Below, piece by piece: positions 52,550-61,286 of a DNA stretch of 61,429 nt. The notes under the pieces are model-generated. The model was given only the letters and a program-made list of their open reading frames with translations. It was not told the DNA's origin and did not search any database. Location of the stretch: NCBI RefSeq assembly GCF_014529705.1, contig NZ_JAANIH010000054.1, forward strand, positions 1-61,429, written 5' to 3'. The number at the start of each line of letters is the position of its first letter. The first letter of the stretch is position 1. The DNA comes from Bradyrhizobium campsiandrae (GTDB lineage Bacteria; Pseudomonadota; Alphaproteobacteria; Rhizobiales; Xanthobacteraceae). Position numbers and translations under genes: made by a program.

Positions 52550-53170
52550 TTAGTTCCCCTTGCGGGACGCGATATAGCGTCCGACCATCTCGTCGATCTT
52601 GGCTGCGATGGCGCTGCGCTCCAGCACGACGCCGCCATCGGCCCATTCGATCCGGCAGTCGCCGGTGGCGATTTCGGGCTCGGCCAGGATCACCAGCCGA
52701 CCTTCGAAGCCGCTCTGCTTGGCGAGCCGTTCGATCTTCTCGCGGGCGCTGTCGTACAGCGCGTCGTTGATGCGAACCACGAGATGCGGCGTCGCGACCA
52801 GGTGCGAGAAGCAATCCTTGACCAGCGCCATGATCTCGCCGAGCGGCTCGGCGGCGATCAGGTCGGCGCACAGCTTGCGCGCGACCGCCACCGCAACGTC
52901 GACCGCCTCGGTCTCCATCTTGCTCTCGATATTGCCGATGCCTGACGCGATGCCCCGGATCGCGATGTTGATCTCCTCCATGGCGAGCGCGACGCGGCGG
53001 TCGCTCTCGGCCTTGGCCTCGCGCTGGCCGGCGGCAAAGCCGTCCTGATAGGCACGTGCCTCGGCCTCCGCGACCTTCTGCGCGATCTCGGCTGCGGTCG
53101 CCGCCTTCTCGCGCGTCCGGTCGGGCGCGGCGAAGTCGGTGTCGAACAGGAATTTGGCGGGGGCGCCCAT
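52550..53170 (-). CDS. fliH: FliH-like flagellar export regulator (FlbE position)
   Basis: 206 residues. Helical N-terminus with charged heptads (about 20-85), including AYQDGFAAGQREAKAESDRR, and a C-terminal FliH/SctL domain (FEGRLVILAEPEIATGDCRI, then EWADGGVVLERS). It would bind and restrain the export ATPase FliI and link it to FliN. ATG 53170 overlaps the fliG stop by one base. The gene holds the position of flbE in the Caulobacter fliF operon. Confidence 0.88.
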   Translation of the reverse strand: MGAPAKFLFDTDFAAPDRTREKAATAAEIAQKVAEAEARAYQDGFAAGQREAKAESDRRVALAMEEINIAIRGIASGIGNIESKMETEAVDVAVAVARKLCADLIAAEPLGEIMALVKDCFSHLVATPHLVVRINDALYDSAREKIERLAKQSGFEGRLVILAEPEIATGDCRIEWADGGVVLERSAIAAKIDEMVGRYIASRKGN

Positions 53171-54264
53171 CAGTACACCAGCTCGTCGTCAGCGCGGTTC
53201 TTGGTCAGCATGATCTCGCCCTTGGCGGCGAGGTCCTTGGCGAGGTTCACCAGCAGCGCCTGGGCTTCGTCGACGTCGCGCAGCCGCACCGGGCCCATCG
53301 CCGCCATGTCGTCCTGCAGCATCTTGGCGGCGCGCGAGGACATGTTGCCGAAGAAGAAGTTGCGGACGTCCTCGTTCGCGCTCTTCAGCGCCACGCCGAG
53401 CTTGTCCTTGTCGACGTTGCGCATCAACGTCTGGGCCGAGCCGGAATCGAGCTTGACGAGATCGTCGAAGGTGAACATCAGCGCCTTGATGCGCTCGGCC
53501 GATTCCCGGTTCTCCTCTTCCAGCGAGGTGATGAAGCGGGTTTCGGTCTGGCGGTCGAAATTGTTGAAGATTTCCGCCATCACCTCGTGGGCATCGCGGC
53601 GCCGGGTCTGCGACAGGTTCGACATGAATTCGGTGCGCAGCGTCTTCTCCACGCTCTCGATCACCTCCTTCTGCACCGCTTCCATCTTCAGCATGCGGTT
53701 GACGACGTCGAGCGCGAGGTCTTCGGGGAAGATGCCGAGCACCCGCGCGGCATGTTCCGGCTTCAGTTTCGACAGCACCACCGCGATGGTCTGCGGATAT
53801 TCGTTCTTGAGGTAGTTGGCGAGAACCTCTTCCTGTACGTTGGAGAGCTTCTCCCACATGTTGCGCCCCGCGGGGCCGCGGATCTCGTCCATGATGCCGT
53901 TGACGCGCTCGGGCGGCAGGTACTGCTGCAGCAGGCGTTCGGTGGCGTCGAAATTGCCCATCAGCGCGCCCGAAGCCGACATGCGCGAGACGAATTCGAG
54001 CAGCATGTCCTCGACCGTATCGACCTCGACCGTGCCAAGCGTCGACATTTCCAGCGAGAGCTGGCGCACCTCGTCGTCGTCGAGCAGGCCCCAGATCTTG
54101 CCGCCATATTGCTCGCCGAGCGCCAGCATCAGGATCGCGGCGCGCTTCGGGCCCGACAGCGCCTCGGCCTTGGCGCCGCCCTGCCGGCTGCCGGCGCGCT
54201 GGCCGAGCGTGGAGATCACGCTGGTGATGTCGTTCGAGTTGGCGTTTTGCAAGGAGGCGGCCAT
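53170..54264 (-). CDS. fliG: FliG: flagellar motor switch protein
   Basis: 364 residues. Sits between the MS ring and C ring and meets MotA through its C-terminal charged helix. Visible are the N-terminal domain (GPKRAAILMLALGEQYGGKI), the middle domain with EHAARVLGIFPEDLALDVVN and the C-terminal torque domain (MFTFDDLVKLDSGSAQTLMR). A 40-residue polar N-terminal tail is longer than in enterics but usual in alphaproteobacteria. ATG 54264. Confidence 0.96.
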   Translation of the reverse strand: MAASLQNANSNDITSVISTLGQRAGSRQGGAKAEALSGPKRAAILMLALGEQYGGKIWGLLDDDEVRQLSLEMSTLGTVEVDTVEDMLLEFVSRMSASGALMGNFDATERLLQQYLPPERVNGIMDEIRGPAGRNMWEKLSNVQEEVLANYLKNEYPQTIAVVLSKLKPEHAARVLGIFPEDLALDVVNRMLKMEAVQKEVIESVEKTLRTEFMSNLSQTRRRDAHEVMAEIFNNFDRQTETRFITSLEEENRESAERIKALMFTFDDLVKLDSGSAQTLMRNVDKDKLGVALKSANEDVRNFFFGNMSSRAAKMLQDDMAAMGPVRLRDVDEAQALLVNLAKDLAAKGEIMLTKNRADDELVY

Positions 54265-54295
54265 GTCAGATCACTTCTTGATTCACTGGCTTCGG

Positions 54296-55912
54296 TTACT
54301 TCGTCGGCTCCGTTAGCCATTGACGGATGATGGCGACGGTTTCGTTGGGGTTGCGCTCGGCGAGCTCGCCGACGCGATGAACTGATTGGGCGTGGACCTG
54401 GCCCTGGATGGTGGCGACGTCGATCGCGCTGGCGGCGCCGCCCGGCAGGAGGGCCTGACCGCCGGCGGCGGCAGGTGCCTCTTCGGACGCGGCGGGCCCG
54501 GCGAGAACGCCTGATATGGCGGCGGCGACCTCGTCGGAGGCGAGGATGCGCTTCACCAGCGGGCGGATCACCATGAACATCACGACGAGGCCGAGCATCA
54601 TCATCACGCCGAGCTCGACGAAATACATGATGTCGTCCTTGGTGAACTGGAGCATGCCAAGGAAGCCGGAGGGCTCGGCGATCGGGGCGGTGGGGGGGGC
54701 GTCGGCGAAGCGCAGATTGACGACCTCGACCTGGTCGCCGCGCTTCTGGTCGAAGCCGATCGCCGAGCGCACCAGGGTGGCGATGCGGTCGAGCTGCTCC
54801 TTGGTGCGGTCGGTGTAGGCCAGCTCGCCCTTGTCGTTCTTGGTGTAGATGCCGTCGACCAGCACCGCGACCGAGATACGGTTGACCCGGCCGGCCTCGG
54901 TCACCTCGGTCTTGGTGGTGCGGGAGATCTCGTAATTGTTGGTCTCTTCGGTCTTCTTGCTCTGGTCCTTCGCCGCGGCGCCCCCGTTCTGCTGCTGGCC
55001 GGGAAGCTCGTTGTTGACCGTGACCTGGCCGTTATTGTCGGCGGTCATGCTCTGCTCTTCCCTTGTCTGGGTCGAGCGCAGCACGCGGCCTTCGGGATCG
55101 AACTTGTCCGAGGTCTGGGTGATCTTGTTGAAGTCGAAATCGGCGGAGAGCTGGACGCGGGCGCGGCCCGAGCCGACTACCGAGGAGACGATGTCCTCGA
55201 CCTGCTTGCGCAGCCGCTTTTCGAAGGCGATGCGCCGGTCGTCGCCTGCGGCCTGCTCCGGATCGGTCTGGGCACCGTCGGCGAGCAGCTGGCCGGCCTC
55301 GTCCACGATCGAGACGCGCTGCGGCTTCAGGCCGTTGACCGCGGAGGCGACGAGGTGGCGGATGGCGCGGATCTGCTGGGCCTCGAGCGAGCCGCGGACG
55401 CGCACCACGATCGAGGCCGACGGCTCCGGCGCCTCGCGCGCGAACAGCGGGCGCTCGGGCAACACCAGATGGACGCGGGCCGCCTGGATTCGGTCGATGG
55501 CGCGGATGGTGCGGGCGAGCTCGCCCTCCAGCGCACGCAAATGATTGATGTTTTGGACGAAAGAGGTGGTGCCGAGTGCGTCCGACTTGTCGAAGACCTC
55601 GTAGCCGACCCCGCCGCCCTTGGGCAGGCCGCCCTCGGCAAGCTTCATCCGCAGGCGCGTGACCTTGTCCTTCGGCACCATGATGATGGTGCCTTCATTG
55701 CGCAACTCGAACTGGATGCCCTGGCGTTCCAGGTCTTTGATAATACTGGAGGAATCCTCGACGCTGAGATCGGTGAACAGCGTCGTCATCTGCGGCGTGG
55801 TGACCCGCATGATGACGAAGGCAAAGAAGCCGATGAGCGCGGCGGTGACCGCGATCATCGCCCCGAACCGGGCGGCGCCGATACCCTTTAAGAAGTCAGC
55901 AAGACCTTGCAA
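54296..55912 (-). CDS. fliF: FliF: flagellar MS-ring protein
   Basis: 538 residues. Membrane helix about 17-36 (AMIAVTAALIGFFAFVIMRV), PilB-like ring domains (about 45-200, with GGGVGYEVFDKSDALGTTSF), a low-complexity polar loop near 300-330, and a C-terminal helix about 425-445 (YFVELGVMMMLGLVVMFMVI) with the FliG-binding tail (ELAERNPNETVAIIRQWL). TTG start at 55912. First gene of fliF-fliG-fliH-fliN-flbD; the candidate CtrA site is 78-95 bases upstream. Confidence 0.95.
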   Translation of the reverse strand: MQGLADFLKGIGAARFGAMIAVTAALIGFFAFVIMRVTTPQMTTLFTDLSVEDSSSIIKDLERQGIQFELRNEGTIIMVPKDKVTRLRMKLAEGGLPKGGGVGYEVFDKSDALGTTSFVQNINHLRALEGELARTIRAIDRIQAARVHLVLPERPLFAREAPEPSASIVVRVRGSLEAQQIRAIRHLVASAVNGLKPQRVSIVDEAGQLLADGAQTDPEQAAGDDRRIAFEKRLRKQVEDIVSSVVGSGRARVQLSADFDFNKITQTSDKFDPEGRVLRSTQTREEQSMTADNNGQVTVNNELPGQQQNGGAAAKDQSKKTEETNNYEISRTTKTEVTEAGRVNRISVAVLVDGIYTKNDKGELAYTDRTKEQLDRIATLVRSAIGFDQKRGDQVEVVNLRFADAPPTAPIAEPSGFLGMLQFTKDDIMYFVELGVMMMLGLVVMFMVIRPLVKRILASDEVAAAISGVLAGPAASEEAPAAAGGQALLPGGAASAIDVATIQGQVHAQSVHRVGELAERNPNETVAIIRQWLTEPTK

Positions 55913-55989
55913 GCAACCGCCCCGACAGATTCGACCCGCATTCCAAGAGCGGCCGAGTGGGCAATTATTGCCTAGGTGATGGTTTCGAT

Positions 55990-56007
55990 ATGGTTAACGA
56001 AGGTTAA
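55990..56007 (-). promoter_or_regulatory. candidate CtrA-binding site upstream of fliF
   Basis: On the minus strand the stretch reads TTAACCTTCGTTAACCAT: an intact CtrA half-site TTAACCAT preceded by TTAAC. The two TTAA cores are 6 bases apart, one short of the classic TTAA-N7-TTAA. Located 78-95 bases before the fliF start. In Caulobacter the fliF operon is directly activated by CtrA. Confidence 0.55.
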
Positions 56008-56030
56008 GAGCTTGGACAAAAGTAGCGACA

Positions 56031-56065
56031 TGAAAAAAATCGGCCTCGCAGAGCGAGGCCGATTT
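56031..56065 (-). terminator. intrinsic terminator of sciP
   Basis: On the minus strand AATCGGCCTCG pairs with CGAGGCCGATT (56054-56064 and 56039-56049) around a 4-base loop, followed by TTTTTTTCA. The 11-bp stem is strong. It separates sciP from fliF. Confidence 0.92.
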
Positions 56066-56094
56066 TCGTCAAAAGCAGCAGATTTCCGGATTGC

Positions 56095-56370
56095 TTACTG
56101 GCGATATTGCTGGATGCGGGTGGTGCGAAGACCCGCCAGACCATGCTGGTCGATGGAAAACTGCCAGGAGAGGAATTCGTCGACCGTCAGGGTATAACGG
56201 CTGCAGGCCTCCTCGAGCGAAAGAAGTCCACCGCGGACAGCGGCGACGACCTCGGCCTTGCGGCGGATGACCCAGCGTTTGGTGCCGGGTGCGGGCAGGT
56301 CTGCAATCGTCAGCGGACTGCCGTCCGGCCCGATGACGTATTTTACCCTCGGGCGATGGGGTTCTGTCAT
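56095..56370 (-). CDS. sciP: SciP/DUF1153: small CtrA-inhibitor-like protein
   Basis: 91 residues from ATG 56370, beginning MTEPHRPRVKYVIGPDGSPL. This DUF1153 protein has a central helix-turn-helix (RRKAEVVAAVRGGLLSLEEA, then CSRYTLTVDEFLSWQ). In Caulobacter SciP binds CtrA on DNA and blocks RNA polymerase recruitment at flagellar and cell-cycle promoters. It lies upstream of fliF on the same strand with its own terminator. The upstream extension to 56391 is seven residues without a better site. Confidence 0.88.
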   Translation of the reverse strand: MTEPHRPRVKYVIGPDGSPLTIADLPAPGTKRWVIRRKAEVVAAVRGGLLSLEEACSRYTLTVDEFLSWQFSIDQHGLAGLRTTRIQQYRQ

Positions 56371-56738
56371 GGCGTACTCACAAACTCTCAACCACTGAAC
56401 TCACGCCGTAACCCTACGCGCCGCGGCTTAAAAATCCGCTAAGCCTAAGGCTTCAATACAATTCTCGTTGAATCCGGCTGGAACGCCGTCGGCTCGGCCG
56501 GCTGAAAGCGCAATTTCAGCGTGCCGAGCGGGGGTCTGCGTAAATACTTTACTAACGAACGAGGCCTGCGCGCGGCGCGAGGGCCCTTCAACGTGGTCCC
56601 GGCGAAAGCCAGGACCCATCACCCTGGGAGTAGTTTGGCGAACGACTCGGCGTGATGTCTTCGCCTCAACCGACATTCGGTGGTTATGGATCCCCGCCTT
56701 CGCGGGGATGACACTGTCTGTGTGGCGGGCGCGCGCCC
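56371..56738. repeat. intergenic region with a REP-like inverted pair (56594-56714)
   Basis: 368 bases between sciP and flgD with no gene. The left 220 bases presumably hold the sciP promoter; I see no CtrA-type TTAA pair there. From 56594 a repeat begins with GGTCCCGGCGAAAGCCAGGA and ends with GGATCCCCGCCTTCGCGGGG then ATGAC (hairpin TCCCCGC 56691-56697 with GCGGGGA 56702-56708). The halves are inverted relatives of the common Bradyrhizobium-type repeat with core CCCCGCCTTCGCGGGG (family recalled, not searched). It is a third repeat family in the window. Confidence 0.7.
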
Positions 56739-57449
56739 TTAATTGCTGCTGGTCGCGATGATGCTCTTCACCTGGCTCAGCGTGTAGCTGGTGCCGTCGA
56801 TCGAGAGCAGCGGCGGCGACTGGGTCAGATCGACGGAGCTCACCACGCCCTGCACCTGCGCGGCGATGCCGACATTGTTGTTGGCGACGTCCTTGCCCGT
56901 CGCCGAGATCGTGTACTTGCCGTCGGGCCATTGCGTGCCGTCATTGCCCTGGCCGTTCCATGTGAAGGGAACGTCGGAGGCGGCGCCGGCCGTGTATTTT
57001 CCGGTGAACACGGTCTGGCCGCTGGAATTGGCGATGGTGATGTCGACGGTGGCATCGGTGGGCACGTTGAGATGCCAGGTCGCCGACGAGTTCGTCATGG
57101 TCGCGGTGGTGCCGTCGACCAGAGCGGTCTTGCCGACGAAGCCGAGCGCCTGCGTCGCCTGCGTGGTCTGCTGCAGGGTGACGAGCTGGGACAGCGAGTC
57201 GTTGGTCTTGAGCTGCTGCTCGACGCCGGCGAATTGCACCAGCTGCTGGGTGAACTGGTTGGTGTCGAGCGGATCGAGCGGGTTCTGGTTCTGCAGCTGC
57301 GTGGTCAGCAGGGTCAGGAAGGTCTGGAAATTGCCTGCGAGCGTCGCGCCCGTGCTCGAGCTCAGGCTCGCGTTCGACGAGGAGGATTTCGGAACGTCTG
57401 TGGTGCCGGAGACGACTGACGGCGCGGTGGCGGCATTCGTGGTGGTCAT
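56739..57449 (-). CDS. flgD: FlgD: flagellar hook-cap (hook assembly) protein
   Basis: 236 residues from ATG 57449. N-terminal export and FlgD signature (FQTFLTLLTTQLQNQNPLDP, then LDTNQFTQQLVQFAGVEQQL), then the beta domain with TWNGQGNDGTQWPDGKYTIS. Caps the growing hook during assembly. 13 bases after fliK, so the two are an operon. Confidence 0.94.
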   Translation of the reverse strand: MTTTNAATAPSVVSGTTDVPKSSSSNASLSSSTGATLAGNFQTFLTLLTTQLQNQNPLDPLDTNQFTQQLVQFAGVEQQLKTNDSLSQLVTLQQTTQATQALGFVGKTALVDGTTATMTNSSATWHLNVPTDATVDITIANSSGQTVFTGKYTAGAASDVPFTWNGQGNDGTQWPDGKYTISATGKDVANNNVGIAAQVQGVVSSVDLTQSPPLLSIDGTSYTLSQVKSIIATSSN

Positions 57450-57462
57450 GGCCCGATACTCC

Positions 57463-59091
57463 TCACACTCTGATGTCGACGCCGCTGCTCGATCCGAGCA
57501 TGCGGCCATAGCTGCGGCTGACGGGAGCGCTTGCGGCCTGGTCGTCCTCGCTGATGATCAGGCGGCGGGCATTGCCGGAATTGTCGTTGTTCTGGCCGGC
57601 GTTCTGGCCCGATGAATTCTGGTCGCGCAGGCTGAAGGAGAGCCCGTTGCTGCCGGTCTTGAGGCCGGCATCGTCGAGCGCGCGCTGCAATTGCGGCGCG
57701 TCCTGCCGCAACATCTGCAGCGTCTCCGGCTTCTCGACCGTGAGATGCGAGGTGACCTGGCCGTTGCGGTCGACGTTGATGCGGACGTCGATGCGGCCGA
57801 GATCGGCCGGGTCGAGGCTGAGGTCGAAGCGCGTCTTGCCGGCGCGCGCAGCGGCTGCGATCTCGACCGGAATGCCGCTGATCGGCACGGCGTTCGACGT
57901 CGCCGCGGTCGCGGTGAGCGTCGCGGTGGAGGCGGTGGCTGCAGATGTGGTCGTCGTCAGCGGCGCCTGCACGGCGTTGGCCGCCTGCGTGCTGACATCG
58001 GTCGGCGCAGCAACTGCTGCCTGGGTATCGGCATGCGCGTGCGTGGTGGGCGCGGCCGGCGTGGCATCATTGACGCGATTGGTGGCCGCGACCTTGGCAT
58101 CGGTCGTGGCGGCATCAACCTGCGACTTTGCGGCTTGCGGATGCGCGATGGCGCCGGCTGCGGTCGCGGAATTTTGCGCCGGCGTCGCCGTCTGCGCGGT
58201 CTTGCCGGTGTCCTGGCCGATATTGGAAACGTCGGCCTGGCCTTGCGCTGTCGTGGCAGCCTTGAACGAGGTCTTGGGTGTGCCCTGATCGACGACGATC
58301 ACCTGCGCGGCATTGGCCGTGACATCCGTTGCGGTCGCATCCGTGGTCGCCGCGTCGGCGAGCGGGATCTTCGCGTCGGCGGTCTTGGCGTCGCCGGTCT
58401 TGGCGGTCTTGCCGGTCGCATCGGTCTTGGTGCCGGCGATCTGTGCCGCGGTGGAGGCGCTGGCGGCGATGCCGGCCGCGGCGATCGTCAGCGGCGAGGA
58501 CGCCGTGCCGGCAGCCTGGTTCGCGGCCGCATTCGGATCGACCGGCACTGCGGGTGCTGCGACAGGAACGGGGGTCGGATCGGGCGTCGTGGTCTGCGCC
58601 GCCGCTTGAGCGTTGGCCGCGGCATCCACGGCGGCGGCGAGGCCGTCGGTGGTGCTGTCGGTCTTGTCGCCCTTGTTGCCCTTGGCGTCCGTGCTGTCCT
58701 TGGACTGTTGCGCCTTGTCTCCCGCCTTGGAGGCGTCGGACTTGTCTTTGCTCTTGCCATCAGCCTTGGGCTGATCGGCTGGCGCAGTGCTGGCCGCCGT
58801 CGTCGCGGAATCGGTGTTGTCGCTCGCCTTGCTCGATGCGGAGGTGTCGGTCGAGGAGGTGTCGTGTGCGTTCCGGTCCGAGGACGAGGACGACGAATCG
58901 GTTCGCCGGGGCGCCGGGTCCTGGCTCTGCGACGGGGCGCTGTTGCTGATGGCCTGGGTGTTGCTGTCGACCAGCGCGCCGAAGGAGTCGCTGGGGGGTT
59001 TGTCCTTGGCGGGGCTCTGCGGCCGGGCAGGCTTCGCTTGCGCGCTCGAGACCTGCGCGCTTGCCGCTACGTCTGACGTGCTACCGACCAC
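57463..59091 (-). CDS. fliK: FliK-like flagellar hook-length control protein
   Basis: About 542 residues from GTG 59091, which has AAGGGG six bases upstream; a TTG at 59145 would add 18 residues but its AGAGGGA directly abuts it. Residues up to about 400 are low complexity (Ala, Thr, Ser, Lys, Asp, Gln), as in many FliK molecular rulers. The C-terminal Flg_hook domain reads RFDLSLDPADLGRIDVRINV, then DRNGQVTSHLTVEKPETLQM and LQRALDDAGL. The family is exported and stops hook growth at the right length. Confidence 0.85.
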   Translation of the reverse strand: MVGSTSDVAASAQVSSAQAKPARPQSPAKDKPPSDSFGALVDSNTQAISNSAPSQSQDPAPRRTDSSSSSSDRNAHDTSSTDTSASSKASDNTDSATTAASTAPADQPKADGKSKDKSDASKAGDKAQQSKDSTDAKGNKGDKTDSTTDGLAAAVDAAANAQAAAQTTTPDPTPVPVAAPAVPVDPNAAANQAAGTASSPLTIAAAGIAASASTAAQIAGTKTDATGKTAKTGDAKTADAKIPLADAATTDATATDVTANAAQVIVVDQGTPKTSFKAATTAQGQADVSNIGQDTGKTAQTATPAQNSATAAGAIAHPQAAKSQVDAATTDAKVAATNRVNDATPAAPTTHAHADTQAAVAAPTDVSTQAANAVQAPLTTTTSAATASTATLTATAATSNAVPISGIPVEIAAAARAGKTRFDLSLDPADLGRIDVRINVDRNGQVTSHLTVEKPETLQMLRQDAPQLQRALDDAGLKTGSNGLSFSLRDQNSSGQNAGQNNDNSGNARRLIISEDDQAASAPVSRSYGRMLGSSSGVDIRV

Positions 59092-59439
59092 AGGCGACCC
59101 CTTGAAAACATCTTCGGACCAGGAGGTCAGCAAGGAGCGGGCCAATCCCTCTTGGTGGAATTTTGTAGAATAAAATCAATATCTTGAAGGATTTACTCCG
59201 TCGCCGACATGCCGGCTCCAGCCCCGTCATTTCTGCCGCCCCGGCAAGAATTGCCCTAAGGGGCCATCACCCGTGATTGCTTCACCGGAATGCCGCCTAT
59301 ATTAAAGGGTGCTCTCAGCCGCTTTCGACCGGGCCAGCCAAGTGCCCCCGAGGGAACCCAGGGTTCCCGGGGATAGCTGCCGTCCCGGCTCAAGGCATCA
59401 GGAATCGCGGGAAACGCCGCCGTCACAACGCTTAGGCCC
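59092..59439. other. intergenic region between divergent fliK and mnmA
   Basis: About 350 bases with no gene. An AT-rich patch near 59165-59195 (GAATAAAATCAATATCTTGA) could be the fliK promoter region. A perfect 13-base palindrome GGCAAGAATTGCC lies at 59243-59255. A second AT-rich spot, CCTATATTAAAGG at 59294-59306, may serve mnmA. No sigma-54 consensus with GG-N10-GC spacing was found. Confidence 0.5.
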
Positions 59440-60621
59440 ATGCTCAACAGTCTGGATCTCGAAGGCCGTCCTGAGGACACCAGGGTCGTCGTCGCCATGT
59501 CGGGCGGCGTCGATTCCTCGACGACGGCTGCGCTGCTGAAGGCGGAAGGCTACGACGTCGTCGGCATCACGCTGCAGCTCTACGATCATGGTGCGGCGAC
59601 CCACCGCAAGGGCGCCTGCTGCGCCGGCCAGGATATCCACGACGCCCGCGATGTCGCCGCCAAGCTCGGCATTCCCCATTACGTGCTCGACTATGAGGAC
59701 CGCTTTCGCGAGTCCGTCATCGACAATTTTGCGGATTCCTACGCGCTCGGCGAAACGCCGGTGCCGTGCATCGAGTGCAACCGCAGCGTCAAGTTTCGCG
59801 ACCTCTTGAAGACCGCGCGCGAGCTCGGGGCCCGGGCGCTCGCCACCGGCCATTACGTCGCTTCGCGCCGCCAGGGTGATGGCTCGCGCGCGCTGGTCTG
59901 CGCGGCGGACGCCGATCGCGACCAGAGCTATTTCCTGTTCGCGACCACGCAGGAACAGCTCGACTTCCTGCGCTTCCCGCTCGGCGACATGACCAAGCCG
60001 GAGACGCGCGAGCTCGCGCGCCGCTTTGGCCTTAGCGTCGCCGACAAGCACGATAGCCAGGACATCTGCTTCGTGCCCACGGGGCGCTACACCGACATCA
60101 TCACGCGCCTGCGCCCGAACGCGATGGACCCCGGCGACATCGTCGATCTCGACGGCCGCGTGCTCGGCCAGCATCACGGCATCGCCAATTTCACCATCGG
60201 CCAGCGCCGCGGCCTCGGCATCGCGGCCACCGCGCCGCTTTACGTGGTGCGGCTCGATGCCGCGAGCCGCCGCGTCGTCGTCGGCCCGCGCGAGGCCCTG
60301 AAGATGCACCGCATCGCACTGCGCGACGTCAACTGGATCGGCGGCGGCGACATCGACCGCGCGATCGGAGGCGGCCTCGAGCTGTTCGTGCGCGTGCGCT
60401 CCACGCGTGCGCCGCAGCCGGCCTGGCTGCGCGGCGCAAATGGCCATTATGAGGTCGAGCTCGTCGCCGGCGAAGAGGGCGTTTCGCCGGGCCAGGCCTG
60501 CGTGTTCTACGACGCAGCCAGCGGGCAGGCGCGCGTGCTGGGCGGCGGCTTCATCCAGAGCGCTGCCGCGAAGGTCGCTACGAGCACGGTGAGGCCGCTC
60601 GCCGAAGCGGTGCGCGGCTAA
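59440..60621 (+). CDS. mnmA: tRNA-specific 2-thiouridylase MnmA
   Basis: 393 residues. Thiolates U34 of tRNAs for Lys, Glu and Gln. PP-loop VVAMSGGVDSSTTAALL near residue 17; first catalytic Cys in ETPVPCIECNRSVKF near 107-120 and second in DSQDICFVPTGRY near 207, both present; GQHHGIANFTIGQRRGLGIA in the central domain. ATG 59440. Alone, with the methyltransferase 23 bases downstream on the same strand. Confidence 0.97.
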   Translation: MLNSLDLEGRPEDTRVVVAMSGGVDSSTTAALLKAEGYDVVGITLQLYDHGAATHRKGACCAGQDIHDARDVAAKLGIPHYVLDYEDRFRESVIDNFADSYALGETPVPCIECNRSVKFRDLLKTARELGARALATGHYVASRRQGDGSRALVCAADADRDQSYFLFATTQEQLDFLRFPLGDMTKPETRELARRFGLSVADKHDSQDICFVPTGRYTDIITRLRPNAMDPGDIVDLDGRVLGQHHGIANFTIGQRRGLGIAATAPLYVVRLDAASRRVVVGPREALKMHRIALRDVNWIGGGDIDRAIGGGLELFVRVRSTRAPQPAWLRGANGHYEVELVAGEEGVSPGQACVFYDAASGQARVLGGGFIQSAAAKVATSTVRPLAEAVRG

Positions 60622-60644
60622 ACTTCCGGGGCAGGGCAGGGGGC

Positions 60645-61283
60645 ATGGCAGCAGACATCTCGCGGGCCGGGGTCGAGAAGGCCTATGGCCGCTGGGCGCC
60701 GGTCTATGATCTCGTGTTCGGCAAGGTGTTCGATGCTGGCAGGCAATCGACCATCGCGGAGGCCGACCGCATCGGCGGCCGAATCCTCGACGTCGGCGTC
60801 GGCACGGGTCTTTCGCTGTCGGACTATTCGCGCACCACGAAGATCTGCGGCGTCGACATTTCCGAGCCGATGCTGCGCAAGGCGCAACAACGCGTGCGCA
60901 GCCTTCGCCTCTCCAATGTCGAAGTGCTCTCGGTGATGGACGCGAAGAACCTCGCCTTTCCCGACAATTCCTTCGACGCGGTGGTGGCGCAATATGTCAT
61001 CACCGCGGTGCCCGATCCCGAAGGCACGCTCGATGAGTTCGTGCGCGTGCTCAAGCCCGGCGGTGAGCTGATCCTCGTCAACCACATCGGCGCCGAGAAG
61101 GGCCTACGCAAACTCTCCGAGCTTGCGTTTGCGCCGCTGGCCCGTCGCCTCGGCTGGCGCCCGGAATTCCCGTGGGCGCGCCTCGTCAACTGGGCCGCCA
61201 AGCACGGCGGCATCACGCTCGCCGAGCGCCGCCCGATGCCGCCGCTGGGCCACTTCTCGCTGATCCGCTACCGCAAATCGTAA
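60645..61283 (+). CDS. class I SAM methyltransferase (PmtA-like phospholipid N-methyltransferase)
   Basis: 212 residues. SAM-binding motif I ILDVGVGTGLSLSDY near residue 47, then GVDISEPMLRKAQQRV, DNSFDAVVAQYVITAVPDPE and VLKPGGELILVNHI. Size and ends (KAYGRWAPVYDLVFGKVFDA; PPLGHFSLIRY) fit the Rhodobacter-type PmtA that makes phosphatidylcholine from phosphatidylethanolamine; other small-molecule targets are possible. ATG 60645 has AGGGGG upstream. Bases 60949-61046 are repeated in inverse at the window end. Confidence 0.85.
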   Translation: MAADISRAGVEKAYGRWAPVYDLVFGKVFDAGRQSTIAEADRIGGRILDVGVGTGLSLSDYSRTTKICGVDISEPMLRKAQQRVRSLRLSNVEVLSVMDAKNLAFPDNSFDAVVAQYVITAVPDPEGTLDEFVRVLKPGGELILVNHIGAEKGLRKLSELAFAPLARRLGWRPEFPWARLVNWAAKHGGITLAERRPMPPLGHFSLIRYRKS

Positions 61284-61286
61284 TGT

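Noticed and set aside
50672..52945. 757-residue plus-strand open frame opposite flbD, fliN and fliH
   Set aside because: Covers three well-supported flagellar genes in antisense; no domain, no ribosome site, shadow composition.
59243..59255. possible sigma-54 promoter near fliK/mnmA
   Set aside because: GG and GC are 8 bases apart instead of the required 10, in both directions.
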